Of a stretch of DNA of 64,000 nucleotides, positions 49,201 to 59,023 are shown in pieces. Numbering within the stretch: the stretch's first letter is position 1; each line of letters opens with the position of its first letter. The DNA lies in assembly GCF_009663685.2 (NCBI RefSeq), contig NZ_RCOG02000001.1, positions 273,366 through 337,365 on the forward strand, read 5' to 3'. This DNA comes from Cupriavidus sp. U2 (GTDB taxonomy: Bacteria; Pseudomonadota; Gammaproteobacteria; Burkholderiales; Burkholderiaceae). The notes below the pieces were generated by a model. The model saw nothing but the letters and a program-made list of their open reading frames with translations, had not been told where the DNA came from and did no database searches. Both the position numbers and the translations under genes were made by a program.

Positions 49201-50397
49201 ATGGGTTTCACTTCTGGGGTCAAGCGCCGGCAGTTCGCCGGCCTGATGATGGCGGCCGCGCTCGCGGCCAGCGGCGTACCAGGCGCCGCGTTTGCCGCCA
49301 ACACCGCGCCCGCCGAGGCTGGCGTGTCCGCCGATACGATCCTGCTGGGACAATCGGCCGCGCTGACTGGCCCCACGGCCGTGCTGGGCAAGCAGATGAA
49401 CGCCGGCGCGCGCCTTTACTTCGACTACATCAACAGCCATGGCGGCGTGTTCGGCCGCAAGATCGAACTCAAGGCGCTGGACGATGCCTACGAGCCCGAC
49501 GATGCCGTCAAGAACACGAAGAAGCTGATCGAGGAAGACCGCGTCTTTGCGCTGTTCGGCTATGTGGGCACGCCCACCAGCCAGGCCGCGCTGCCGCTGG
49601 TCAGCCAGGCGCGCATTCCGTTCTTCGCCCCGTTCAGCGGCGCGCAGACGCTGCGCGACGGGTCCAACCGCTACGTCTTCCACGTGCGCGCCGGCTACGA
49701 GGAAGAAACCGCCGCCATCGTGCGCCAGATCCGCACCACCGGCCTGAAACGCATTGCCGTGGTCTACAACGACGACGGCTACGGCAAGGCCGGCCTGGCG
49801 GGCATCGAGCACGCCATCAAGGCGCTGCCGGCCGACAGCGGCGTGAAGCTGGTGGCGCAGTCCAGCGTGGTCCGCAACACGGTGGAAATCGGCGACGCGA
49901 TGCAGGAGGCCATGAAGGCCAAGCCCGATGCCGTGGTGCTGATCAGCGCCTATCGCACGGCCGGCGCCTTCGTGAAGGAGGCCCTGCGCCGCAGCTACAG
50001 CGGACAGTTCTATAACGTGTCGTTCGTGGGCACCCAGGCGCTGGCCAGGGAAGTGGGCCCGCAGGGCAGCGGCGTGATCATCTCGCAGGTGATGCCGCAT
50101 CCGGGTAATGCCACGCTGCCGGTGGTGCGCGAATACCTGCGCCTGCTGCAGGCGGCCGGCAAGCAGAACGACTTCGACTACGCCAGTATCGAAGGCTTCA
50201 TCGCCGCCAAGGCATTCGTGGAAGGCCTGCGCCGCGCCGGCAAGGACCTGACGCGCGAACGCTTCGTGATGGCGCTGGAGAGCATGCGCAACGTGGACCT
50301 GGGCGGATTCATCGTCCAGTTCGGCCCGGACAACCACGTGGGCTCGAAATTCGTCGAAATGACGATCATCAATTCGCGGGGGGTGGTGATTCGCTGA
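49201..50397 (+). CDS. Branched-chain amino-acid-type ABC substrate-binding protein (orphan)
   Basis: A 398-residue periplasmic type I binding protein of the LivJ/HAAT group. The signal peptide carries a KRRQFAG twin-arginine-like motif and ends AAFA, so export may be by Tat. The mature part shows LLGQSAALTGPTAVLGKQMN, the GARLYFDYINSHGGVFG motif and VYNDDGYGKAG. No permease or ATPase gene is adjacent. The ATG at 49201 has a GGGGA ribosome site. The ligand is unknown: amino acids or aromatic acids are typical. Confidence 0.93.
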   Translation: MGFTSGVKRRQFAGLMMAAALAASGVPGAAFAANTAPAEAGVSADTILLGQSAALTGPTAVLGKQMNAGARLYFDYINSHGGVFGRKIELKALDDAYEPDDAVKNTKKLIEEDRVFALFGYVGTPTSQAALPLVSQARIPFFAPFSGAQTLRDGSNRYVFHVRAGYEEETAAIVRQIRTTGLKRIAVVYNDDGYGKAGLAGIEHAIKALPADSGVKLVAQSSVVRNTVEIGDAMQEAMKAKPDAVVLISAYRTAGAFVKEALRRSYSGQFYNVSFVGTQALAREVGPQGSGVIISQVMPHPGNATLPVVREYLRLLQAAGKQNDFDYASIEGFIAAKAFVEGLRRAGKDLTRERFVMALESMRNVDLGGFIVQFGPDNHVGSKFVEMTIINSRGVVIR

Positions 50398-50421
50398 GGG
50401 GTGTGCTGCGGCTACGTTGCT

Positions 50422-50447
50422 CCCCTCTCCCACTTGTGGGAGAGGGG
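50422..50447. repeat. REP-like palindrome, copy 2
   Basis: CCCCTCTCCCAC with GTGGGAGAGGGG-type arms, 24 bases after the binding-protein stop. It lies between two convergent genes and may serve as a transcript end. Confidence 0.75.
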
Positions 50448-50516
50448 TTGGGGGAGAGGGTGTCGAGGTTCAAGTTGCGGCTTGTCGTGAATGGAACCGC
50501 CTTGCCCTCTCCCCCG

Positions 50517-50542
50517 CCCCTCTCCCGCACGCGGGAGAGGGG
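50517..50542. repeat. REP-like palindrome, copy 3
   Basis: A perfect 12-bp inverted repeat CCCCTCTCCCGC / GCGGGAGAGGGG with a 2-base centre. It shares the arm sequence with copies 1 and 2, and with a partial CCCTCTCCCC at 50505. Confidence 0.78.
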
Positions 50543-50558
50543 AGAAACTCCCCCTCGC

Positions 50559-51619
<1,061 letters not shown>

Positions 51620-51623
<4 letters not shown>

Positions 51624-52618
51624 GCGGCCTCCTGCTGGGCATGCACCGGGTGGAAGCAGCGCAACTGCCGGCCATCTGGCGAAACGGCCAGCGGCGGATC
51701 GCTCTTGCACACGTCGGTGGCGTACGGGCAGCGGTTGCGGAACGAGCAGCCGCCGGGCAGGTTCAGCAGCGACGGCGTCATGCCAGGGATCTGCCGCAGC
51801 GGCGCACCGCGCGGATTGCGCGACGGCGCCGAGCCGATCAGTCCGTGCGTATAGGGATGATGGGGCTGCTCCAGCACCTGGCGCACATCGCCAGACTCGA
51901 CGATCTTGCCCGCGTACATCACGCAGACCTTGTCGGCCAGGCCGGCCACCACCGACAGGTCATGGGTGATCCAGATCAGCGCCGTGCCCGATTCGCGGCA
52001 CAGCGTCTGCATTTCATAGAGGATCTGGCCCTGGATGGTCACGTCCAGCGCCGTGGTCGGCTCGTCGGCGATGATCAGGTCGGGCTTGTTCAGCAGCGCG
52101 ATGGCAATGGCCACGCGCTGGCGCATCCCGCCCGAGAACTGGTGCGGATAGGCCTGCAGGCGTTCGTCCGGCGACGGGATGCCCACGCGCGCCAGCGCAT
52201 TGCGGGCGCGCTCGCGGGCGGCGGCCTTGCTGACGTCGTCGTGCGCGCGTACGGCCTCGATCATCTGCGTGTCGATGCGCAGGACCGGGTTCAGCGTCAT
52301 CATCGGGTCCTGGAAGATCATGGCGATGCCGTTGCCGCGCACGTCGCGCTGCTGGGCCGGGGTGAGCGCGCGCAGGTCGCGCGTCACGCCGTCGCGGCTG
52401 GTCAGGGCGATCCGCCCATCCACGACCCGGCCGGGCGGATCGATCAAGCCCATGATCGAATAGCCGGTCATCGACTTGCCGGAGCCCGATTCACCGACCA
52501 GGCCCATGATTTCGCCACGGCCCACCGAGAACGACACATCGTCCACGGCCCTGGCCACGCCGGCGCGGGTGAAGAACTGCGTTTTTAGATCTTCTACGAC
52601 CAGGGTTGGCTGGGTCAT
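51620..52618 (-). CDS. Peptide ABC transporter ATP-binding protein, OppD/DppD-type
   Basis: 332 residues. Walker A is GESGSGKS, the signature [16 protein letters not shown], Walker [13 protein letters not shown], and the C-terminal oligo_HPY segment [14 protein letters not shown]. It pairs with the OppF-type ATPase to power import. It starts 18 bases after the OppC-type permease. Confidence 0.94.
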
Positions 52619-52636
52619 TTCGGCGCTCCTGGCGTC

Positions 52637-53569
52637 TTACTGCGTCTGCAGGCGGGGGTTCAGCACGTCGCGCAACTGGTCGGCCACCAGGTTCATCGAC
52701 ACGATGGTGACGACCAGCGCGATGCCCGGGAAAAAGCTGATCCAGTACTTGCCGGACAGCATGTATTGCTGTCCGTTGGCGATCAGCATGCCCAGCGACG
52801 GCTCGGTGACCGGCACGCCCAGCCCCAGGAACGACAGCGTGGCCTCGAGCGTGATGGCCGATGCCACCTGCAGCGCGGCGATCACGATCAGCGGCGGCAG
52901 GCAGTTCGGCAGCAGGTGCCGGAACATGATGCGCTGCGGCGGCAGCCCCAGGCAGGTGGCGGCCTCGATGTATTCCTTGCGGCGCTCCACCAGCGCCGCA
53001 CTGCGCGTGGTGCGGGCATAGTAAGCCCACTGCACCGCCACCAGCGCGATCACGATATTGCCGATGCCGGGTCGTAGAAACGCCAGAAGAATCAGCGCCA
53101 GCAGGATCGGCGGGAACGACAGCTGCAGGTCGGCCACGCGCATGATGAATGCCTCGGTGCGCCCGCCCAGAAAGCCGGCCAGCAGCCCCAGCGTGGCGCC
53201 CAGCAGCAGGGCAATCACCGTGCTGACCACGCCCACGCCCACGCTGATGCGCAGGCCGTACATCACGGCCGACAGCATGTCGCGGCCCTGCTCGTCGGAG
53301 CCCATGATGAACGTCATGCCGCTGCCGGCCTGCTCGCCCGGGGCCAGACGCGCGTCGAGCACGTCCAGGGTGGCCAGGTCATAAGGATTCTGCGGGGCCA
53401 GCAGCGGCGCGAAGATCGCGATCAGGATGATCAGCAGCAGCGTCACCAGGCCCAGCACCGCCAGCTTGCTTTCGAAGAACTGCCGCGCGAAGCGGCGCCA
53501 CGGGGTCTGGTCCTTGGCCGCCGGCGTCGGCTGGGCCGGGGCTTGCTGGGGGACGGTCGATGTGCTCAT
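52637..53569 (-). CDS. Peptide ABC transporter permease, OppC/DppC-type
   Basis: 310 residues and six transmembrane segments, with the N-terminal OppC segment (residues ~35-60, LAVLGLVTLLLIILIAIFAP) and the ATPase-coupling EAA loop EAATCLGLPPQRIMFRHLLPN. It starts 3 bases before the end of the OppB-type gene spacing (gap 53570-53572), so the two are tightly linked. Confidence 0.94.
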   Translation of the reverse strand: MSTSTVPQQAPAQPTPAAKDQTPWRRFARQFFESKLAVLGLVTLLLIILIAIFAPLLAPQNPYDLATLDVLDARLAPGEQAGSGMTFIMGSDEQGRDMLSAVMYGLRISVGVGVVSTVIALLLGATLGLLAGFLGGRTEAFIMRVADLQLSFPPILLALILLAFLRPGIGNIVIALVAVQWAYYARTTRSAALVERRKEYIEAATCLGLPPQRIMFRHLLPNCLPPLIVIAALQVASAITLEATLSFLGLGVPVTEPSLGMLIANGQQYMLSGKYWISFFPGIALVVTIVSMNLVADQLRDVLNPRLQTQ

Positions 53570-53572
53570 GGC

Positions 53573-54550
53573 TCAGCCCTTGTTGTCGGCAATGCGCACG
53601 CGCGGATCGAGCATGCTGTAGACGATATCCACCACCAGGTTGATCAGGATGAACAGCGTCACGATCACCATCAGGTAGGCGACGATCACCGGGCGGTCCA
53701 GCAACTGGATTGAATCGATGATCAGCTTGCCCATGCCGGGCCACGCGAAGATCGACTCGGTCACGATCGCGAACGCGATGATGGAGCCGAACTGCAGCGC
53801 GATCACGGTGACGATCGGGATCAGAATATTCTTAAGAACATGGACACCGACGATGCGCGTGTTCGACAAGCCCTTGGCGCGGGCGAACTTCACGTAGTCC
53901 TGCAGCATCGCCTCCTGCGTGCCGGCACGCGTGAGCCGGATCACCATGGCGATATTCAGCAGCGACAGCGTCACGGCGGGCAGGATCAGGTGCCGGATGC
54001 CGTCGCCGGTCAGGAAGCTCAGCGGCACGCCCAGCACGCTGACCGTTTCACCCCGCCCGTTCGACGGCAGCCAGCCCAGCTGCACGGCGAACACCATGAT
54101 CAGCATCAGCCCGACCCAGAACGTGGGCAGCGAAAAGCCCAGGATCGACACCGTCATGATGGTCTTGCCGGCCACGCCGTTCGGCCGCAGCCCCGCCCAC
54201 AGGCCCAGCGGGATGCCCAGCACGATGGCCAGCAGGATGGCGCACACCGCCAGCTCCATCGTGGCCGGCATGCGTTCGAAGATCAGCTTCAGCGCCGGGG
54301 TGCCATGCGCGAACGAGGTGCCCAGATTTCCGTGCAGCGCGTTCTGCAGGAAGATCCAGTATTGCTCCCAGAGTGGCTTGTCGAGACCAAGCGCGGCGAT
54401 GGTGCGTTTGATGTCTTCCTGGTCGGCCTGCGGGCTGATCAGGATGTCGATCGGGTTGCCGATCGCAAAAACGCCAAGAAACACGAGCAACGACATGACC
54501 AGCAGCACAACCACGCTCTGCATCAGTCGCCGGATGATGAAGACCAGCAT
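53573..54550 (-). CDS. Peptide ABC transporter permease, OppB/DppB-type
   Basis: 325 residues from the ATG at 54550 (MLVFIIRRLMQS). Six transmembrane segments are visible, with the EAA-type coupling loop in the FARAKGLSNTRIVGVHVLKN stretch. The frame is open upstream but that part is Arg/Pro-rich and not family-like. A short hairpin (54678-54696) lies between it and the binding-protein gene upstream. Confidence 0.93.
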   Translation of the reverse strand: MLVFIIRRLMQSVVVLLVMSLLVFLGVFAIGNPIDILISPQADQEDIKRTIAALGLDKPLWEQYWIFLQNALHGNLGTSFAHGTPALKLIFERMPATMELAVCAILLAIVLGIPLGLWAGLRPNGVAGKTIMTVSILGFSLPTFWVGLMLIMVFAVQLGWLPSNGRGETVSVLGVPLSFLTGDGIRHLILPAVTLSLLNIAMVIRLTRAGTQEAMLQDYVKFARAKGLSNTRIVGVHVLKNILIPIVTVIALQFGSIIAFAIVTESIFAWPGMGKLIIDSIQLLDRPVIVAYLMVIVTLFILINLVVDIVYSMLDPRVRIADNKG

Positions 54551-54677
54551 TTTCCAGACGCCTATCCTTTCGCCGGCGCGCGGTGGCGCACTGCCGGCGG
54601 GTTCGCGGCCCACGGGGAAAATCGTGGGAACATCGCCCCGGCTTCTCGTGGAAGACCGGGGCCGCGATCATACCGGA

Positions 54678-54696
54678 GCCGCCAGCCGCTGGCGGC
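54678..54696 (-). repeat. Intercistronic hairpin between binding-protein and permease genes
   Basis: GCCGCCAG-CCG-CTGGCGGC: an 8-bp perfect stem with a 3-base loop, 20-38 bases from the end of the upstream coding sequence. It could keep the binding protein more abundant than the permeases by attenuation or RNA protection. Confidence 0.55.
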
Positions 54697-54715
54697 GCCG
54701 TCCTGCCCTGCTGGC

Positions 54716-56311
54716 TTACTGGGCAGGCTTGAACAGGTGCGCGTAGGTGCGTTCGTCGGTACGCGGCACATACGTGATGCCCTTCTGCGTGGCCCACGTG
54801 GTCACCTGATGGTGGATCGGGATGATGCCGCCGTCCAGCACCACGATGGCCGTGGCTTCCTGCAGCAGCTTGGACCGCTCGTTGTCATCCACGGTGGCCA
54901 GCGCCTTTTCCAGCACCGCGTCCATCTTCGGATTGCAGTACTCGCCCCAGTTGGTGGTGCCGAAGCCCTTCTTCGAGTCTTCGCACGCCACCAGCGCGCG
55001 CAGCGGCGAGCTGACCTCGCCGGTCTGGGCGCCCCAGCCCACCAGGCCGAACGACCATTCGCGCTTGATCGCCTTCGACGAGTACGTGGCCATCGGCATG
55101 CCTTCCACCTTGGTATTGATGCCGATGCGGGTCAGGTTCTGCGCGATGGTCTGCGCAATCTTCTCGTCGTTGACGTAACGGTTGTTCGGCGTATGCAGCG
55201 TCAGCCCGAAGCCGTTCGGATAACCGGCGTCGGCCAGCATCTTCCTGGCCGCTTCCGGATCGTATTTCACCGTCTTCAGCGCCGGGTTGTGGCCGAACAG
55301 CGTGGGCGGCACCAGGTTGTTGGTCGGCTCGGACAGGCCTTCCATCAGGCGGTCCTTGATGCCCTGGCGGTTGATGGCCGTGCTGATGGCGATGCGCACG
55401 CGCGCGTCCTTCAGCGGGTTCTTGTCCATCGGCTGCCCGTCCTTGGTCGTCACGAACGGCGACTTGTCGCGCTTGACGTCGAAGTACAGGTAGATCACGC
55501 GGTGCGAGATCTTCGAGAAGAACGACAGCTTGGGATCGCTTCGCACCTTCGGCAGGTCGGGCGTGGGCACGTTCTCGATGGCCTGCACGTCGCCCGACAG
55601 CAGCGCGGCCAGGCGCGTGGCCGGGTTGGGGATGAAACGCAGCGTCACCTTGTCCCAGGCGGGCTTGGCCCCCCAGTAGTCGGGGTTCTTCACCAGTTCC
55701 ACGCGGTCGTCGCGCGCATAGCTGACGAACTTGAACGGCCCGGTGCCGACCATGCCCTTGCCCTGTGCAAAGTCGTCGGAAGTCAGGCCCTGCGTGGCCT
55801 TCTTCTGGACCATGAACACCGATGTCAGGTCGTTGAGCATCAGCGGATACGGCTGGTTGGTGGTCACCTGGATCGTGTACTTGTCGATGATCTTCTTGTT
55901 GATGATCGCCTTGGTGTACACATCGAACTTGCCCGGGCTGTTGACGATGGTGGCCGGGCGGTCCAGCGACCACGCGATGTCTTCGGTGGTCAGTTCGGTG
56001 CCGTCATGCCACTTCACGCCCTTGCGGATCTTGAATTCCCACGTGAGGTTGTTGACCAGCTTCCACGATTCGGCCAGGCCCGGCACCACCTTGCTGTCGG
56101 GGTCGAGCTTGATCAGTGTCTCGAACACGTGCTCGGACACATTGATGTTCGAGAACAGGTTGTAGAAATGCGGATCCATTGAGGTCGGCGGCGAGCTCAT
56201 GGCGATCTTGAGATCGACCGCCTGGGCCTGAGTGGCCAGGCCGAGCGCACCGGTCAGCAGGACAGTACCGACCGCCTTGCCGACAGCCTTCTTGACGTGA
56301 CGAAGGAACAT
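54716..56311 (-). CDS. Peptide/dipeptide ABC transporter substrate-binding protein, family 5
   Basis: A 531-residue periplasmic receptor (SBP_bac_5) with a signal peptide (about 1-30, cleaving after AQA). Family signatures are MDPHFYNLFSNINVSEHVFE, WEFKIRKGVKWHDGTELT split across the N-terminal domain, and VFMVQKKATQGLTSDDFAQG. It is the first gene of the transporter operon; a divergent M20 amidohydrolase lies upstream. The exact ligand is unknown: peptides, N-acyl amino acids and glutathione-type compounds are all used by relatives. Confidence 0.94.
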   Translation of the reverse strand: MFLRHVKKAVGKAVGTVLLTGALGLATQAQAVDLKIAMSSPPTSMDPHFYNLFSNINVSEHVFETLIKLDPDSKVVPGLAESWKLVNNLTWEFKIRKGVKWHDGTELTTEDIAWSLDRPATIVNSPGKFDVYTKAIINKKIIDKYTIQVTTNQPYPLMLNDLTSVFMVQKKATQGLTSDDFAQGKGMVGTGPFKFVSYARDDRVELVKNPDYWGAKPAWDKVTLRFIPNPATRLAALLSGDVQAIENVPTPDLPKVRSDPKLSFFSKISHRVIYLYFDVKRDKSPFVTTKDGQPMDKNPLKDARVRIAISTAINRQGIKDRLMEGLSEPTNNLVPPTLFGHNPALKTVKYDPEAARKMLADAGYPNGFGLTLHTPNNRYVNDEKIAQTIAQNLTRIGINTKVEGMPMATYSSKAIKREWSFGLVGWGAQTGEVSSPLRALVACEDSKKGFGTTNWGEYCNPKMDAVLEKALATVDDNERSKLLQEATAIVVLDGGIIPIHHQVTTWATQKGITYVPRTDERTYAHLFKPAQ

Positions 56312-56724
56312 CGCACGATTCTCCCAGTGGGAAGTCTTGAAATGACGATAAGGATCAGTTGCGCGCGTCCCGAATGTCTCATGCAGGAGCGCCGCATTTT
56401 GGTGCGGCATTCCGCTGGGCAACGTGGCGCGCAACCGGCCGGGCAGTTCAAGCATGAACTGTTCCAGCAGTGCACGGCGTCCGCCATGCGGGGAAACCCA
56501 CCCGCCCTGCAACATCGCCCGATGCTGCGCTGCGCCAGCATGGAAGCGGGCGCCGCAGGGCCGGTACCGTTGCCGGAGCCAATGTATGCCCGCCGCGGCC
56601 GGCCGGGCACCGATACGTGACCGGGGCCGGCGCCAGGTGCCGGGAACGCCTTGTTTTGGCGCTTCTACGATAGGCGTCGTATGATCTGGGGTATCCAATT
56701 GCCCCATTTGCCCGGACCGGCATC
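56312..56724. other. Divergent control region between the peptide transporter and M20 gene
   Basis: About 410 bases without a gene. It holds a GCCGCA-6-TGCGGC hairpin (56391-56408) in the transporter leader, and a promoter for the M20 gene (TTGGCG 56656-56661, 18 bases, TATGAT 56680-56685). A small inverted repeat TACGA-6-TCGTA (56666-56681) lies inside that promoter. Confidence 0.55.
56656..56685 (+). promoter_or_regulatory. M20 gene promoter with embedded inverted repeat
   Basis: TTGGCG and TATGAT are 18 bases apart; the TACGA-N6-TCGTA inverted repeat spans the spacer and the start of the -10, a usual place for a repressor or a MerR-like activator site. Confidence 0.5.
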
Positions 56725-57918
56725 ATGAAGCTCATCCCCGAAATCCTGCAGGCGCAAGCCGAAATTCGCACCATTCGACGTGACATCCACGCGCATCCCG
56801 AACTGTGTTTCGAGGAACAGCGCACCGCCGACGTGGTGGCCAAGAACCTGGAATCCTGGGGCATCGAGGTCCACCGTGGCCTGGGCACCACCGGCCTGGT
56901 CGGCGTCATCCGCCATGGCAATAGCGCCAAAACCATCGGCCTGCGTGCCGACATGGATGCGCTGCCGCTGCAGGAAGCCAACACCTTCGGCCATCGCTCG
57001 CAGCACGAAGGCAAGATGCACGCGTGCGGCCATGATGGCCATACGGCGATGCTGCTGGGCGCCGCGCGCTACCTGGCCGAGCATCGCAATTTCGACGGCA
57101 CCGTGCACCTGATCTTCCAGCCGGCCGAAGAAGGCGGCGGCGGCGCGCGCGAGATGATCAAGGACGGCCTGTTCGAGCGTTTTCCGTGCGATGCCGTGTT
57201 CGGCATGCACAACTGGCCGGGCATGCCGGTCGGCTCGTTCGGCACCACGGCCGGCCCGCTGATGGCATCGAGCAACGAATTCAAGATCACGGTGCGGGGC
57301 AAGGGCGCGCATGCAGCCATGCCGCACAATGGCGCGGACCCGGTGTTCACGGGCGCCCAGATCGTATCGGCGCTGCAGGGCATCATCACGCGCAACAAGC
57401 GGCCGATCGACACCGCCGTGATCTCGGTGACGCAGTTCCACGGCGGCGACGCCACCAACATCGTGCCCAATGAAGTCTGGCTGGGCGGCACGGTGCGCAC
57501 CTTCACCGTGGAAGTGCTCGATCTGATCGAACGGCGCATGGAAGAAGTGTCGCGCGCGGTGGCGCAGGCGTTCGATTGCACGATCGATTTCGAATTCCGC
57601 CGCAACTATCCGCCCACCATCAACAGCGCGGCCGAAGCCGAGTTCGCGGTGGGCATCGCCAGCGAACTGGTGGGTGCCGACAACGTCGACGCCAACGTGG
57701 AACCGACCATGGGCGCCGAGGACTTCTCGTTCATGCTGCAGGAAAGGCCTGGCTGCTACCTCTTTATCGGCAACGGCGAGGGCTCGCACCGCGAGGCTGG
57801 CCACGGCATGGGCCCGTGCATGCTGCACAACCCCAGCTACGACTTCAACGACGAACTGCTGCCGGTGGGCTCCACGTTCTTCGTCAAGCTGGTGGAGAAA
57901 TGGCTGGCGCCGGCCTGA
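56725..57918 (+). CDS. M20-family amidohydrolase (hippurate hydrolase-like)
   Basis: A 397-residue M20D metalloenzyme for N-acyl amino acids or peptides. Metal-binding motifs are intact: HACGHDGHT, QPAEE, GMHNWPG and the C-terminal LHNPSYDFND. It shares long identical stretches with the protein at 16642-17814 (for example FDGTVHLIFQPAEE here versus FDGTLHLIFQPAEE there) but has the usual GC-rich codon use. The divergent peptide transporter suggests it acts on imported compounds. Confidence 0.94.
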   Translation: MKLIPEILQAQAEIRTIRRDIHAHPELCFEEQRTADVVAKNLESWGIEVHRGLGTTGLVGVIRHGNSAKTIGLRADMDALPLQEANTFGHRSQHEGKMHACGHDGHTAMLLGAARYLAEHRNFDGTVHLIFQPAEEGGGGAREMIKDGLFERFPCDAVFGMHNWPGMPVGSFGTTAGPLMASSNEFKITVRGKGAHAAMPHNGADPVFTGAQIVSALQGIITRNKRPIDTAVISVTQFHGGDATNIVPNEVWLGGTVRTFTVEVLDLIERRMEEVSRAVAQAFDCTIDFEFRRNYPPTINSAAEAEFAVGIASELVGADNVDANVEPTMGAEDFSFMLQERPGCYLFIGNGEGSHREAGHGMGPCMLHNPSYDFNDELLPVGSTFFVKLVEKWLAPA

Positions 57919-57951
57919 TCCGGCACTGATCGACGTTTCAGGCGACGCACG

Positions 57952-58977
57952 ATGCCCCATACGCTGCTGGACGACGCCGTGGCGTCGCGATTTGCCCGGG
58001 TGGCGCTCGACAATATCGTGCGTCCGTATCCGTACAAGCTGGACCACATGATGGTGGATGCGGGCGACCTGGCCGCGCCGGCGGTCAGCCACCCGGTCTT
58101 CTACGGCAGTTATGACTGGCATTCGTCGGTGCACATGCACTGGCTGCTGGTGCGGCTGGTGGTCTTGCGTCCGAACCTGCCCGATGCCGGCCGCATCCGC
58201 GAAACACTTGATGCCCAGTTCCGCCCGGAGGCCTTCGCCACGGAGCTGGCCTATTTCGAACGGCCTGCCTCCCGGACCTTCGAACGGCCTTACGGCTGGG
58301 CATGGGTGCTGCGGCTGCAGGCCGAGCTGGGCGCGCTGGGTCTCAAAGACCCGCAGGCGGCCAGGTGGGCCGCCGCTTGCGCGCCGCTGGCCAACCATCT
58401 GGCCCAACGTCTGATGGATTACATCGACGTAGCCGATTTCCCGGTTCGCACCGGCACCCATTTCAATAGTGCGTTTGCGCTGGTGATGGCGCTGTTCTAC
58501 GCACGGCAGGACCAGCATCCGGCCCTGCGCAAATCGATCGTGCGTCGGGCGCATCGCTGGTTCGCGCATGACCTGCGCTATCCGGCCCGCTACGAGCCGG
58601 GCGGCGACGAATTCCTGTCAGGCGGCCTGATGGAGGCCGTGCTGATGCGGCAGGTCATGGATGACTGCGGCTTTGCGGAATGGTGGGACCTGTTTTCGCC
58701 GGGACAGGCCGAACTCGGGACCTGGCTGACCCCTGTGGCTGTCGCGGATCGGACCGATCCGAAGATGTCTCATCTGGACGGTCTGAATCTGTCGCGCGCC
58801 TGGTGCTGGCGGCTGCTGGGTCCGGCCTTGCCATCGCCCCTGCAGCCGCTGGCCGTGCGGGCGTGGTCCGATCATCTGGAAGTGTCCCTGCCGCAGGCCG
58901 TGGATGGCCACTACGTGGCGACGCACTGGCTCGCCTCGTTCGCGCTGCTGGCGCTGGAAGACCTGAGCGTCGGGTAG
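57952..58977 (+). CDS. DUF2891 family protein
   Basis: A 341-residue protein, soluble by its composition, with the DUF2891 hallmarks HPVFYGSYDWHSSVHMHWLL and FERPYGWAWVLRL, and GGDEFLSGGLMEAVLM. The fold of this family resembles alpha/alpha-barrel glycan-acting enzymes, but no activity is established to my knowledge. It starts 33 bases after the amidohydrolase and is probably co-transcribed with it. Confidence 0.85.
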   Translation: MPHTLLDDAVASRFARVALDNIVRPYPYKLDHMMVDAGDLAAPAVSHPVFYGSYDWHSSVHMHWLLVRLVVLRPNLPDAGRIRETLDAQFRPEAFATELAYFERPASRTFERPYGWAWVLRLQAELGALGLKDPQAARWAAACAPLANHLAQRLMDYIDVADFPVRTGTHFNSAFALVMALFYARQDQHPALRKSIVRRAHRWFAHDLRYPARYEPGGDEFLSGGLMEAVLMRQVMDDCGFAEWWDLFSPGQAELGTWLTPVAVADRTDPKMSHLDGLNLSRAWCWRLLGPALPSPLQPLAVRAWSDHLEVSLPQAVDGHYVATHWLASFALLALEDLSVG

Positions 58978-59023
58978 CGGCCGCCCAGGCGGGGCTCTGC
59001 CGGGTTTTGCGGGGTACGCGGGC

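Noticed and set aside
53840..56182. A 780-codon plus-strand frame opposite the peptide transporter genes
   Set aside because: Shadow frame with Asp/His/Gln/Arg-rich composition; the transporter genes are clear.
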